From NCBI GenBank assembly GCA_910584945.1, contig CAJUDY010000037.1, positions 1-39,968 on the forward strand: a DNA stretch of 39,968 nt. The letters run 5' to 3'. The position numbers were made by a program, and so were the translations under genes. The DNA comes from an uncultured Lachnospiraceae bacterium. GTDB lineage: Bacteria; Bacillota; Clostridia; Lachnospirales; Lachnospiraceae. This document shows positions 1-7,126 of this stretch, one piece after another. The first letter of the stretch is position 1. Every line of letters starts with the position of its first letter. The notes beneath the pieces were generated by a model. The model saw only the letters and a program-made list of their open reading frames with translations, was not told the DNA's origin and did no database searches.

Positions 1-20
1 TCAGATGCATGGTACAGTTA

Positions 21-98
21 TCAGTTCAGATACTGTTCGGTGAATAATTCAGGTTTTATATAAGGTGTAAAGAATCGATATTTATAAGGCGCCGTCAT
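21..98 (-). other. Very short ORF, possible C-terminal gene remnant
   Basis: A 25-codon open frame on the minus strand starts at an ATG at 98 and ends in TGA at 21. It begins with residues MTAPYKYRFF and ends EQYLN. It lies just behind the truncated serine hydrolase in another frame, which is how the tail of a second gene would look after a deletion joined two genes. The peptide was not recognised and no clear ribosome binding site was seen, so it may not be translated. Confidence 0.2.
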
Positions 99-303
99 GG
101 TCGGCATATTCCAGAGCGATCCCAATCAATATGGAAATGACGCTTTTTGTCACGGAATAGATGTGAACACGACTATTCGCTGTACAGCCTTTAAAGTATT
201 TTTCATAGGATACAACTCCATCTTTTATTATGACGATACCTGTGGTATTCCCGTATTTACTGCTTATTATCTGCTCTAGCTCTTTCATTTTTAACTGATC
301 CAT
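82..303 (-). pseudogene. Truncated serine hydrolase (class C beta-lactamase-like), N-terminal fragment
   Basis: The frame encodes 73 residues, while beta-lactamase-related serine hydrolases usually run to 300 or more. The visible part matches the N-terminal fold: GIVIIKDGVVSYEKYF followed by SVTKS, the S-x-x-K nucleophile motif, near residues 50-54. The frame stops at TAA soon after IGIALEY, so the Y-x-N and KTG-like motifs needed for activity are missing. It is a non-functional fragment. It belongs to a run of damaged genes at this edge of the window, and the lost part is not found downstream. Confidence 0.7.
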
Positions 304-353
304 ACGTTCTTCCCCTTATACACTTCACAATAGCTATATGTCATTCTGATCTT

Positions 354-545
354 TTAAACCTTCTTTTTCACCAGATAATAGACCTGTGTAACAAGTTCGC
401 TTTCCTTTGAAACTGCTGCCGGATCTGTTACATATACCTCATACAACGCATTGCTGCTTTCATAGCCTTCCCTTTCTGCCCATTCAATTTGTTTTGCATA
501 AACGGAAGAAAGCTGTAAGTAAGAACCCTGCACGACGATTTCATC
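354..545 (-). pseudogene. C-terminal remnant of a GyrI-like / effector-binding domain
   Basis: In the frame shifted from the upstream chimeric ORF, minus-strand codons from 545 to the TAA at 354 read DEIVVQGSYLQLSSVYAKQI, then a segment containing EWAEREGY and ALYEVYVTDP, ending YYLVKKKV. This is the usual end of a GyrI-like (AraC effector-binding) domain, as found at the C-terminus of MerR or AraC regulators and stand-alone binders. No start codon or DNA-binding part remains. The piece directly abuts the truncated Panacea domain, which points to a deletion junction near 545. Confidence 0.55.
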
Positions 546-1309
546 TTTCCCAAAATCATGTCAAAATTGTCAGGCACTGGTCCATAAGGAAGGTGTGCAT
601 ACTTTAAGCCGGAGATAGACAATCCATTTTCTTTATAGAAAATCATATCCGAGTAATTGAACAATTTCATCAGTTTTGTTTTTAGCAATCCAGCGCTTTT
701 ATGCGCAAAAAACAAAACCATCGCACAGAGCTTTTCGTAATCAAACCCTTTAAAACCATTTTCCTCACATGGAACTCTGGAAAAGAATAAATCAAAATAG
801 CGTCTGCCGACTCTGAAATCTGTATCTTGTTCCAGTTTTTCGACCGTTTCAAGCAATCTGCTTATCTGTTTTTCGTCAAGAGCAACTTCATTCTCAGTAA
901 GATAAGCGCGCATGTTTTCGGGCTCGCGTAAAAACAGCAACAAGCTATTATGCGCTCGATCCTGAACAGCACCATTTTCATATCTGCGAATAGTTTTGTC
1001 TCCCCAATTTAAAAGCTTTGCAAAGCTTCTCTGGCTAAGGCCATACTGCTCTCTTATCCTTCTTATTTCTTCAGGAAGAAGAAATTTATGTCTCCTTCTG
1101 TATTCATTGTAGGCATTAATAAGTGTCGCCGAATCAAGCTCCTCATTGGCAGGAACAGGTTTTACCAAAAGCATGTCATCATAGATACCGCCGAACACTC
1201 TGCCGCGATAATAAAGGATATATTCACCCATCATCGCCCGGAAGCTAACTTCATCAAGTCCTGACAGCTGCTCTAAGACGAAATCCAGATATTCTTTCGC
1301 TGATGCCAT
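428..1309 (-). pseudogene. Chimeric ORF: TfoX N-terminus, MqsA-like HTH, truncated Panacea domain
   Basis: The 293-residue frame starts at an ATG with AGGAGG eight bases upstream. Residues 1-~53 match TfoX/Sxy N-terminal domains (MASAKEYLDFVL to DDMLLVKPV). From about residue 56 it changes to an MqsA-type antitoxin helix-turn-helix (IREQYGLSQRSFAKLLNWGD, then IRRYENG), but without the zinc ribbon that normally precedes it. Residues ~140-255 match the start of a Panacea (DUF4065) domain (CAMVLFFAHKSAGLLKTKLM, SGLKYAHLPYGPVPDNFD). After GKM near 545 the frame enters out-of-phase GyrI-like sequence, so the last ~37 residues are unnatural. At least two fusion joints are visible. The ORF is well placed for translation as the last gene of the operon, but is probably not a functional antitoxin. 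A newly fused regulator that still binds DNA remains possible. Confidence 0.65.
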
Positions 1310-1321
1310 GCCGCTTCCCTC

Positions 1322-2068
1322 CTATCCATTGACCAACTTTAGGAACTTCTTATCGTTCATCTGCTCATTTGTAACATATTCCCCACCATGGAAAAGAGCA
1401 TAATTTGTAATTGGAGTCGGGGCATTTTGAGCTTCATCCCTGCTCTCTATGTGAATTGCCCGGAACGTAATACCATTCTCTTCAGCCGTCTGCCTCAAGA
1501 CCGGAACATACTTTGCATTAAACGGACATTGGCTCGTATAATACAAAACATAGCCATTCTCATCTATATGCGGATGCTTAGCACAATCTTTGAATCGTGG
1601 TGTGTCCGACTTCTTATCAAACGGCAAATACCAGAGTTGAATACCGTTATCCGCCTCATCCGCAACGGAAAAGCCTTTGTACTTCAGAAACTTCGGATCA
1701 GCCAGGAACGGCTTTTTCTTTGCAGCACATAATATGCACAGTCCATTTCTTCCCTTTTCTTTGCTATCCTCTATGCAGGCATTTAACAAATCTGAAGAGT
1801 ATCCATGCCCCTTGAAAGACCCGGACACCCACAGACAGTCTATGTACATATACCCTTTTGCTTCAATCGGAATCCAGGCGTTTTCTGCCGGGATATATTC
1901 GATAAAGCACTTACCGCGCTCCACGCTCTTCAGAAAAACAAGCCCTTCATCAAATCTGTCAGCAAGCCAGTCTTTCTTTGAAGATACCTGCACATCCTTG
2001 TTGTTGGAAATCGCACAGCAGATGTGTTCCTTTTCCAGATTATCCTTTGTTACCCTGATATACTCCAT
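1322..2068 (-). CDS. GNAT N-acetyltransferase with YoaP C-terminal domain
   Basis: This predicts a 248-residue cytoplasmic acetyltransferase. The N-terminal ~150 residues form a GNAT fold, with acetyl-CoA-binding-like sequence around WVSGSFKGHGYSSDLLNACI. The C-terminal part, from YVLYYTSQCPFNAKYVPVLR onward, resembles the YoaP-like domain, a thioredoxin-like region carrying the single cysteine of TSQCPF. The ATG at 2068 is preferred because AAAGGAGG lies seven bases before it; the longer frame to 2098 would overlap the SPL gene and has no such site. It follows the radical SAM gene by 19 bases and is probably co-transcribed with it. The acceptor substrate is unknown. Confidence 0.8.
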   Translation of the reverse strand: MEYIRVTKDNLEKEHICCAISNNKDVQVSSKKDWLADRFDEGLVFLKSVERGKCFIEYIPAENAWIPIEAKGYMYIDCLWVSGSFKGHGYSSDLLNACIEDSKEKGRNGLCILCAAKKKPFLADPKFLKYKGFSVADEADNGIQLWYLPFDKKSDTPRFKDCAKHPHIDENGYVLYYTSQCPFNAKYVPVLRQTAEENGITFRAIHIESRDEAQNAPTPITNYALFHGGEYVTNEQMNDKKFLKLVNG

Positions 2069-2087
2069 ATAATCAGCCTCCTTTGCT

Positions 2088-2966
2088 TTACAGATCAAAT
2101 ATACTCATCTGCGGATACTTATCCGGTAGTTCCTGCATAAATCTGAAACACTCATCCGGAGCCCGGAGGATTCCATTGTCCTTACAGATACTCTGGAATA
2201 CTCCCATCAATTCTTTTGCTTTTGGACTTGGCAGTTCATACGCATTCCCATACCGTTTGATGTACCGTTCTTTCATTCCCGGAAAATACTTGTCAAGCGC
2301 TGCATAATAGTATTCCCTGTCTCCTTCTCGAAGCGTCAGCCCCATGCCGAAATCAATAATGCCCTTTACCCCGACTCTTACACACTCATTCAGAATCGCC
2401 GTGATGTTATCCTCAGTATCATTGATAAAAGGCAGAATCGGCGTAAGCCAGACAATCGTTGGAATACCCTTCTTACGCATTTCTTCCAGCACTTCAATTC
2501 GTCGCTTTGTATTGCAGACATTCGGCTCTAATATCCGGCACAGATCATCGTCATAAGTTGTAAGCGTCATCTGCACCACACATTTTGCAGAGCGGTTAAT
2601 CTCTGATAGCAAGTCGATATCCCGAAGTATACGATCAGATTTTGTCTGAATTGCGGCTCCAAAGCCCTTTTCCAGAATAATCTCCAGGCATCGCCTTGTC
2701 AGCCTTAAGTTTTCTTCACAGTGCATATATGGATCTGACATCGCACCAGTTCCGATCATGCACTTTTTTCTTTTCGACTTCAGCGCCTTTTCCAGAAGCT
2801 CCGGTGCGTTCCGCTTCACCTCAATATCTTCAAAAGGATGCGTGAACTGATAACACCTGCTCCTACTGTCACAGTAAATACAACCGTGAGTACATCCCCG
2901 GTAAACATTCATTCCATAGTATCCGCCGCTGCCGGTCAGAATCCCTTTTGCATCAACAAAATGCAT
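2088..2966 (-). CDS. Radical SAM protein, SPL family
   Basis: The 292-residue protein has the radical SAM cluster motif C-x3-C-x2-C as CTHGCIYC near residues 25-32, which binds a 4Fe-4S cluster and S-adenosylmethionine. The GTGAMSDPYMHCE segment is typical of the SPL-type group, named for spore photoproduct lyase, whose characterised member repairs thymine dimers in spores. Most short clostridial relatives like this one have no proven reaction, so DNA repair should not be assumed. A GGGGAG site lies nine bases upstream, and the start is four bases past the GyrI-like gene's stop, so it sits inside the WYL operon. Confidence 0.85.
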   Translation of the reverse strand: MHFVDAKGILTGSGGYYGMNVYRGCTHGCIYCDSRSRCYQFTHPFEDIEVKRNAPELLEKALKSKRKKCMIGTGAMSDPYMHCEENLRLTRRCLEIILEKGFGAAIQTKSDRILRDIDLLSEINRSAKCVVQMTLTTYDDDLCRILEPNVCNTKRRIEVLEEMRKKGIPTIVWLTPILPFINDTEDNITAILNECVRVGVKGIIDFGMGLTLREGDREYYYAALDKYFPGMKERYIKRYGNAYELPSPKAKELMGVFQSICKDNGILRAPDECFRFMQELPDKYPQMSIFDL

Positions 2967-2970
2967 TTTA

Positions 2971-3555
2971 TCAGCTCCCCTTTACTTTTATCGGATGCCT
3001 GATCACAGTCTTCAGCTTTTCTGGCGCAACCTTCCTGGCATCACTCAAATAAATCTCATGATGTAACCGCTTGTCCGTGATATCCAGCTCATAACCCTGC
3101 TGCTTCATGAACTCATGCATCATAGCAACCGTAGCAGGCTCATCATCATAGGAACCGATATGCATACACTGTACGCACAACCCTTCCGTAACTGTCAGGA
3201 ACTCCACCTTAGAGAAATCCAGCTTTTTCTTTTTCGTTGCCTCATCAACAGCCCATCTGAAATCATCCTCTTTCACGAAATCCGGAAGGCGTATCACGGA
3301 AATCCAATGGAAATCTTCCTTGTGTGCATAGTCGATTCCTTCCATGCCTTCTCGCCTGCCGGCTCGGTCGGTTCGCAGCGTGGCATCCACCGGATGCCGC
3401 TCACCCTGCCACCAGAATCCTTCCAGCGGCGGAACAACATAATCAAAATACCCATCAATCTGGTGATCGCTCTTCTTGCTCATCTTGATTGTAAAAGCGA
3501 TCCCGTATAGCAATCCGATAGACTGCTTGTATTCTTTCTTGAAATCAAATGCCAC
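2971..3555 (-). CDS. GyrI-like small-molecule-binding protein, apparently with an internal N-terminal deletion
   Basis: The 194-residue protein matches the GyrI-like family found beside WYL regulators: YFDYVVPPLEGFWWQG, WISVIRLPDF, LCVQCMHIGSYDDEPATVAM and LHHEIYLSDARKVAPEKLKT are all present. Such proteins bind small or xenobiotic molecules in the cytoplasm. As recalled, family members have ~30-35 residues (a KNKP to AVRG strand region) between an early FDFKKEYK and a later EYKQSIGLLYG. Here one EYK joins the two blocks directly, as a deletion between short repeats would leave. The start is GTG with AAGGAGG ~10 bases upstream and overlaps the WYL gene's end by 11 bases. Folding may be impaired because the first strand is missing. 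Confidence 0.75.
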   Translation of the reverse strand: MAFDFKKEYKQSIGLLYGIAFTIKMSKKSDHQIDGYFDYVVPPLEGFWWQGERHPVDATLRTDRAGRREGMEGIDYAHKEDFHWISVIRLPDFVKEDDFRWAVDEATKKKKLDFSKVEFLTVTEGLCVQCMHIGSYDDEPATVAMMHEFMKQQGYELDITDKRLHHEIYLSDARKVAPEKLKTVIRHPIKVKGS

Positions 3556-4471
3556 CGTGTTCTGCCTCCTTATAAACTGTTATCATTTTCTGCACCATAC
3601 TCGCGATTTTCTCTCTTGCTTCTTTCGGTTCAAGCAACTCAGCTTTATCTCCAAACGTCATAATCCACGTAACCAAATTCTCAATGTCCGTATAATCAGC
3701 CGTAAAGAGAAGCCTGCCATCATCAGTTTCTGTAAAGCATGAAGGCCAAAACTCTTCCACCAGCTGCCACTTCTGTTCCGGCTCAAACAAAGCCTTCACT
3801 TTAATCCCGCCTGGGAAGATCTTCTCATTGGAAAGATCTAGCATAGCCACTTCCCTGCATTCAAAGCTCTTTTCCGTTTTCTGTACTCTATCCATACGGT
3901 TCAGCTTGAACAGCCTGTAGTCCTTCCTTTTCAGGCACCATGCCCACAGATACCAGCTCGACCACCTAAATGCCAGATAATATGGTTCAACCGTTCGATC
4001 ACTTTCCCCTGATGGTGCATAGTATCGAAACCTGATCAAACGTCTGTCTCCGATTGCATCCTGTATGGTCTCTATCTTCGGAGCCAGCGAATCCCGGTAC
4101 CATGATGACAGATCAATCAAAATGGAATCCCTGCCGGTGATAAACTCAGAGGATCCTGCCTGAATCTTCTCCATCAGCTGGCTGTAATAACTGCTTCCGC
4201 TCACGCTGTCCAGACTCCGTAGCCTTGCAAGGATCATCTGCATATCTTTTGATGTCAGGATTGTCCTGTCCATCCGATATCCGTCCATAATACTGATACC
4301 GCCGCCGGAGCCTTGTGCTGTGCGGATAGGAATACCTGCCTTGCACAAATCCTCAATGTCACGATTTATTGTCCTCTTTGAAACCTCAAACCGTTCTGCA
4401 AGCTCAGGTGCCGTGGTTTTCTCTTCCTGCAGTAGTATGGACAGCATTCCAATCAGCCTGTCTATCTTCAT
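3545..4471 (-). CDS. WYL-domain transcriptional regulator with DeoR/HTH_11 N-terminus
   Basis: The 308-residue regulator begins with a winged helix-turn-helix (IDRLIGMLSILLQ, APELAERFEVSKRTINRDIE at residues ~15-40). A WYL domain follows (RLIRFRYYAPSGESDRTVEP, then YYLAFRWSSWYLWAWC, where the family's W-Y-L triad sits), with a C-terminal WCX-like region. WYL domains sense nucleotides, nucleic acids or other ligands. The ATG at 4471 is chosen over a GTG at 4480 because GGAG is ten bases before the ATG and only one before the GTG. It is the first gene of the WYL-GyrI-SPL-YoaP operon, and a 9-base dyad just upstream could be its own operator. Confidence 0.88.
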   Translation of the reverse strand: MKIDRLIGMLSILLQEEKTTAPELAERFEVSKRTINRDIEDLCKAGIPIRTAQGSGGGISIMDGYRMDRTILTSKDMQMILARLRSLDSVSGSSYYSQLMEKIQAGSSEFITGRDSILIDLSSWYRDSLAPKIETIQDAIGDRRLIRFRYYAPSGESDRTVEPYYLAFRWSSWYLWAWCLKRKDYRLFKLNRMDRVQKTEKSFECREVAMLDLSNEKIFPGGIKVKALFEPEQKWQLVEEFWPSCFTETDDGRLLFTADYTDIENLVTWIMTFGDKAELLEPKEAREKIASMVQKMITVYKEAEHGGI

Positions 4472-4505
4472 TCTTCTCACGCTCCATATGTATCATAACA
4501 AACCC

Positions 4506-4529
4506 AACATGACAACTTTATGTCATGTT
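4506..4529. promoter_or_regulatory. Perfect 9-bp inverted repeat, probable WYL-regulator operator
   Basis: The arms AACATGACA and TGTCATGTT are perfectly complementary and separated by six bases. The dyad lies 35 bases upstream of the WYL start codon. A -10-like TATGAT (minus strand, 4497-4492) follows, so the dyad centre falls near -32 and would cover the -35 region. That is where an autorepressor would bind. No T-tract follows on either strand, which argues against a terminator. Confidence 0.45.
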
Positions 4530-4532
4530 TAT

Positions 4533-4643
4533 TTGAGTGAAGGTGGCACGCATGATCGGAGCAATCTGATCGCGCTGTGCAAGTCGTGTCACTCGATTAT
4601 ACACGCGAAGAGAGGGGACTATTGGGGGAACCATCGCGGGTAG
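4533..4643 (+). pseudogene. C-terminal remnant of a phage HNH endonuclease
   Basis: In the plus frame, codons from about 4533 read LSEGGTHDRSNLIALCKSCH, then SIIHAKRGDYWGNHRG and a stop. This is the end of the HNH nucleases that precede terminase genes in many Firmicute phages; the CKSCH piece supplies zinc ligands and a late HNH histidine. The sequence before 4530 in the same frame is antisense to the WYL operon promoter, so the rest of the gene is gone. The piece marks the left end of the prophage packaging remnant. Confidence 0.7.
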
Positions 4644-4740
4644 GGGCGGTGCAAATCTCTATACGTAAGGCTTCCAGGGAACGGCGCGGGGGTCACGCGT
4701 GCAAAATCGCAAAATAAAAAGTGAAAATCTGATCTAGATG

Positions 4741-4761
4741 AATTTACCTCTGAGGTAAATT
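4741..4761. promoter_or_regulatory. Upstream operator of the toxin-antitoxin promoter
   Basis: A perfect inverted repeat has arms AATTTACCTC and GAGGTAAATT around one central base. It lies just upstream of the -35 element of the toxin gene and shares its half-site TTTACC with the second operator at 4798-4818. HigA- and Xre-type antitoxins usually bind such dyads to repress their own operon, so autoregulation is inferred. Confidence 0.7.
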
Positions 4762-4767
4762 ACCATC

Positions 4768-4796
4768 TTGAAGAAATGGGATATCTGTGCTATCAT
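4768..4796 (+). promoter_or_regulatory. Sigma-70-type promoter of the toxin-antitoxin operon
   Basis: A -35 box TTGAAG (4768-4773) and a -10 box TATCAT (4791-4796) are separated by 17 bases. The promoter is bracketed by the two TTTACC dyads, the second beginning two bases after the -10 box. A repressor on either dyad would hinder polymerase. Confidence 0.65.
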
Positions 4797-4797
4797 A

Positions 4798-4818
4798 GAT
4801 TTACCTCAAAGGTAAATC
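4798..4818. promoter_or_regulatory. Downstream operator of the toxin-antitoxin promoter
   Basis: A near-perfect 21-base dyad has outer arms GATTTACCT and AGGTAAATC, with one mismatched pair next to the centre. It covers the expected transcription start and repeats the half-site of the upstream operator. The 57-base centre-to-centre distance is between five and six helical turns. Confidence 0.65.
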
Positions 4819-4836
4819 CGAAAGAGAGGTGATGGT

Positions 4837-5133
4837 TTGGATATCACGTACAAGAACAACAAAATCAAAAAGGTTTGTACGGATGCCAAAACTGCAGAGA
4901 GAACCTACGGCCGAGAAATGGCCGATAAAATACATCAGCGTATAGATGAGATTGGTGCGGCAGACGCTGTTGAAATGATGATCCAGTTCCACATTGGACG
5001 ATGTCATCCCCTTACCCAAAATCGAAAAGGACAATACGCGGTGGATTTGGTTCATCCGTACAGATTGGTATTCGAGAAGAATGGCGACGAAATCCAAATA
5101 GCAAATATTTTGGAAATAGTCGATTATCATTAA
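4837..5133 (+). CDS. Type II toxin, RelE/HigB-like
   Basis: The 98-residue protein has the size and sequence of RelE/ParE-superfamily toxins of the HigB group, which as a family cleave mRNA on the ribosome. Visible family features are the basic N-terminus, the RCHPLTQNRKGQYAVDLVHP segment and PYRLVFEKNGDE near the end. The start is TTG, supported by an AGAGAGGTG ribosome binding site; no in-frame ATG is near. The antitoxin gene starts 32 bases after its stop, so toxin-first order, as in higBA, is seen. Operators flanking the promoter suggest tight autorepression. Activity is inferred from family resemblance only. Confidence 0.8.
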   Translation: MDITYKNNKIKKVCTDAKTAERTYGREMADKIHQRIDEIGAADAVEMMIQFHIGRCHPLTQNRKGQYAVDLVHPYRLVFEKNGDEIQIANILEIVDYH

Positions 5134-5165
5134 TAGTCAAGATGACAAGTCAAGGAGGTAGCACT

Positions 5166-6218
5166 ATGGTGAGAAGTCGCAGTTATATTGCAACGCCACC
5201 TGGGGCGACAATTAAAGAGCAGTTGAATGACAGGGGTATGAGTCAGAAGGAGTTTGCAGCCAGGATGGATATGTCCGAGAAGCATATCAGCAAGCTCATT
5301 AACGGTGACGTACAGCTTACGCCAGAGACCGCTGTTAGATTAGAGATGGTTTTAGGTGTTCCGGCTAAGTTCTGGAATAACCTTGAGGCAATCTACAGAG
5401 AGAAGATTATTAAGGCAGAAGCAGAAAACGCGATGGATGCTGATGCTGAGATGGCCAAGCAATTTCCTTATAGCGAGATGGCAAAATTCGGATGGGTTCC
5501 GGAGACCAGAGAAGCTAAGGATAAGGTTATCAATCTGAGGAAATACTTTGAGGTAGTCGAGCTTTCGCTTCTTGGGAATGAGCAGATTACAAGAATTGCA
5601 TGTAGACGTCTGGCAATAACAGAAAAAAGTGATCTGGCATTAATGGCATGGGCACAAGAGGCAAAGATTAAGGCGCGTGGTATCCAAACCGCTCCGATCA
5701 ATATCAAAGGTTTGATTTCTGCTATGCCAGAGATAAGAAAAATGACGGTTCTTAAACCTAAGGAATTCTGTCCTCAGATCAAGAAATGTCTTGCGGATTG
5801 TGGAATAGCTTTAGTATTCCTGCCGCACCTTAAAGGTTCATTCCTTCAGGGGGCTTCTTTTATGGACGGGAACAAGATTGTCGTAGGGCTCACTGCCAGA
5901 GGTAAGGATGCCGACAAGTTTTGGTTCAGTCTGTTCCATGAACTTGCGCACATTGCTCTTGGCCATGTAGGGCAGCCTAATGGTACATCTGAAGATGATG
6001 AGAAAGCAGCAGATAAATGGTCTGGTGATACACTTATTTCATCTGATGATTTTGAAGCTTTCAGAAAGGAAAGAGACTATTCAGAGAGAAGAGTACTCCA
6101 ATTTGCAAAAGCTCAAGGAATTGCTCCGGGGATAGTAGTTGGAAGAATGCAGTTGGAAGGAATGATCAAGTACAGTATGTTGAATAATTTGAAAGAGAAA
6201 TATGAAATAGCTGTATAA
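5166..6218 (+). CDS. HigA-family antitoxin with XRE HTH and ImmA/IrrE-like metallopeptidase domain
   Basis: The 350-residue protein has a HigA-type helix-turn-helix at residues ~13-65 (MSQKEFAARMDMSEKHISKL, then LEMVLGVPAKFWNNLEAIYR). Its C-terminal domain carries the zinc-metallopeptidase motif HELAH at residues 258-262, as in ImmA/IrrE proteases. Short HigA antitoxins have only the first domain (~100 residues), so this is the long HTH-peptidase form. The N-terminus probably binds the two TTTACC dyads and neutralises the toxin; the peptidase may cleave a partner or itself. The ATG at 5166 has AGGAGG eight bases upstream. A hairpin terminator follows. Confidence 0.85.
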   Translation: MVRSRSYIATPPGATIKEQLNDRGMSQKEFAARMDMSEKHISKLINGDVQLTPETAVRLEMVLGVPAKFWNNLEAIYREKIIKAEAENAMDADAEMAKQFPYSEMAKFGWVPETREAKDKVINLRKYFEVVELSLLGNEQITRIACRRLAITEKSDLALMAWAQEAKIKARGIQTAPINIKGLISAMPEIRKMTVLKPKEFCPQIKKCLADCGIALVFLPHLKGSFLQGASFMDGNKIVVGLTARGKDADKFWFSLFHELAHIALGHVGQPNGTSEDDEKAADKWSGDTLISSDDFEAFRKERDYSERRVLQFAKAQGIAPGIVVGRMQLEGMIKYSMLNNLKEKYEIAV

Positions 6219-6241
6219 AGGATATATTCAAAAAGCTTTTG

Positions 6242-6270
6242 AAGGATCATGTGAAGAGCATGGTCCTTTT
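6242..6270 (+). terminator. Rho-independent terminator after the toxin-antitoxin operon
   Basis: Arms AAGGATCATG and CATGGTCCTT pair with one G-T wobble around a seven-base loop and are followed by TT and an AT-rich stretch. It separates the toxin-antitoxin operon from the terminase genes. Confidence 0.6.
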
Positions 6271-6305
6271 ATTATGCAAAACAGAAGGAAGGAGGGCGAT
6301 GCTCT

Positions 6306-6776
6306 ATGGCTGGTAGAAAGCCGAAGCCTGCAGCAGTAAAAAAGCTGGAAGGCAATCCGGGAAAGAGAAAACTGAACACAAAAGAACCAAATCCGGGTAA
6401 GGGAATGCCCGACTGCCCTGCATGGTTATTGCCGGAAGCCAAGACAGAATGGATCCGGTTATCGGAAAAACTGAATCAGATGGGAGTGCTGACGGAGATC
6501 GACCGGTCTGCATTTGTAGCCTATTGTCAGTCCTATGCAAGATGGAAAGAAGCTCAGGAGCATATCAATTCCGAGGGTGCTACCTATGAAACAGAAAACG
6601 GTATGCAGAGACCGAATCCATGGGTTGCGATCTGTAATACGGAGCAGCGGCTTATGATGCAGGCTGCATCCGAGTTTGGACTGACTCCGTCTGCCAGATC
6701 GAGAATCATGGCAGCATCCGGTGTTGGCAAGGATGATGAGGACGAGATGGAGGCATTGCTTGGGGGTGAGGCTTAA
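6306..6776 (+). CDS. Phage terminase small subunit, P27 family
   Basis: The 156-residue protein begins MAGRKPKPAAVKKLEGNPGK, the typical start of P27-type small terminase subunits, and keeps the central YCQSYARWKEAQEHI and the C-terminal LTPSARSRIMA motif. These proteins recognise phage DNA and direct it to the large subunit for packaging. The length is normal and the frame intact. GGAGGG lies about ten bases before the ATG. Its stop overlaps the large-subunit start by one base (TAATG). With the large subunit cut short, it can no longer serve packaging. Confidence 0.88.
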   Translation: MAGRKPKPAAVKKLEGNPGKRKLNTKEPNPGKGMPDCPAWLLPEAKTEWIRLSEKLNQMGVLTEIDRSAFVAYCQSYARWKEAQEHINSEGATYETENGMQRPNPWVAICNTEQRLMMQAASEFGLTPSARSRIMAASGVGKDDEDEMEALLGGEA

Positions 6777-7066
6777 TGGCGGAGAGAATACCTGCGGGTT
6801 ATCCGAAGCTTAAGAATTACAAGCCGTCAAGATTTATGCTTCCGATATCTCATTATGATAAAGCGAAGGCTGACAGGGCAGTGAAGTTCATCGAGAACCT
6901 GTGCCATACCAAAGGCAAATGGGCTGGCAAGAGGTTCTGGTTGCTTCCCTGGCAGGAACAGTTGAGCCGGGATATCTTCGGGATAGTAAAGCCAGATGGG
7001 AACCGGCAGTGGGCCTATGTCAATACGTTGGACAAAAAAAGTCGAAAGATTATGCTGTTTTTTTAA
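6776..7066 (+). pseudogene. Truncated phage terminase large subunit, N-terminal fragment
   Basis: The first ~82 residues match the N-terminus of large terminase subunits of the YmfN/Terminase_1 type (AGKRFWLLPWQEQLSRDIFG, PDGNRQ). Normally a segment of the kind TAYVEIPKKNGKS follows and holds the ATPase Walker A. Here the frame continues WAYVNTLDKKSRKIMLFF and stops at 96 residues, where complete proteins have about 550. ATPase and nuclease domains are absent. The prophage remnant therefore ends here, ~145 bases from the convergent rRNA methyltransferase gene. Confidence 0.8.
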
Positions 7067-7126
7067 GTTCCTCATCCTCCTCTTTGCCATGTTTTTGTCC
7101 TCCTTTTTCAATCGACTGTTTTTGAC

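Noticed and set aside
4801..5130. Open frame on the minus strand opposite the toxin gene
   Set aside because: It is the antisense of a well-supported coding region with a ribosome binding site, promoter and family match; no start site or family resemblance on the other strand.
7040..7117. AGTCGA/TCGACT inverted repeat around the end of the terminase fragment, considered as an insertion-element end
   Set aside because: Arms of only six bases 66 bases apart are expected by chance; no transposase is near.
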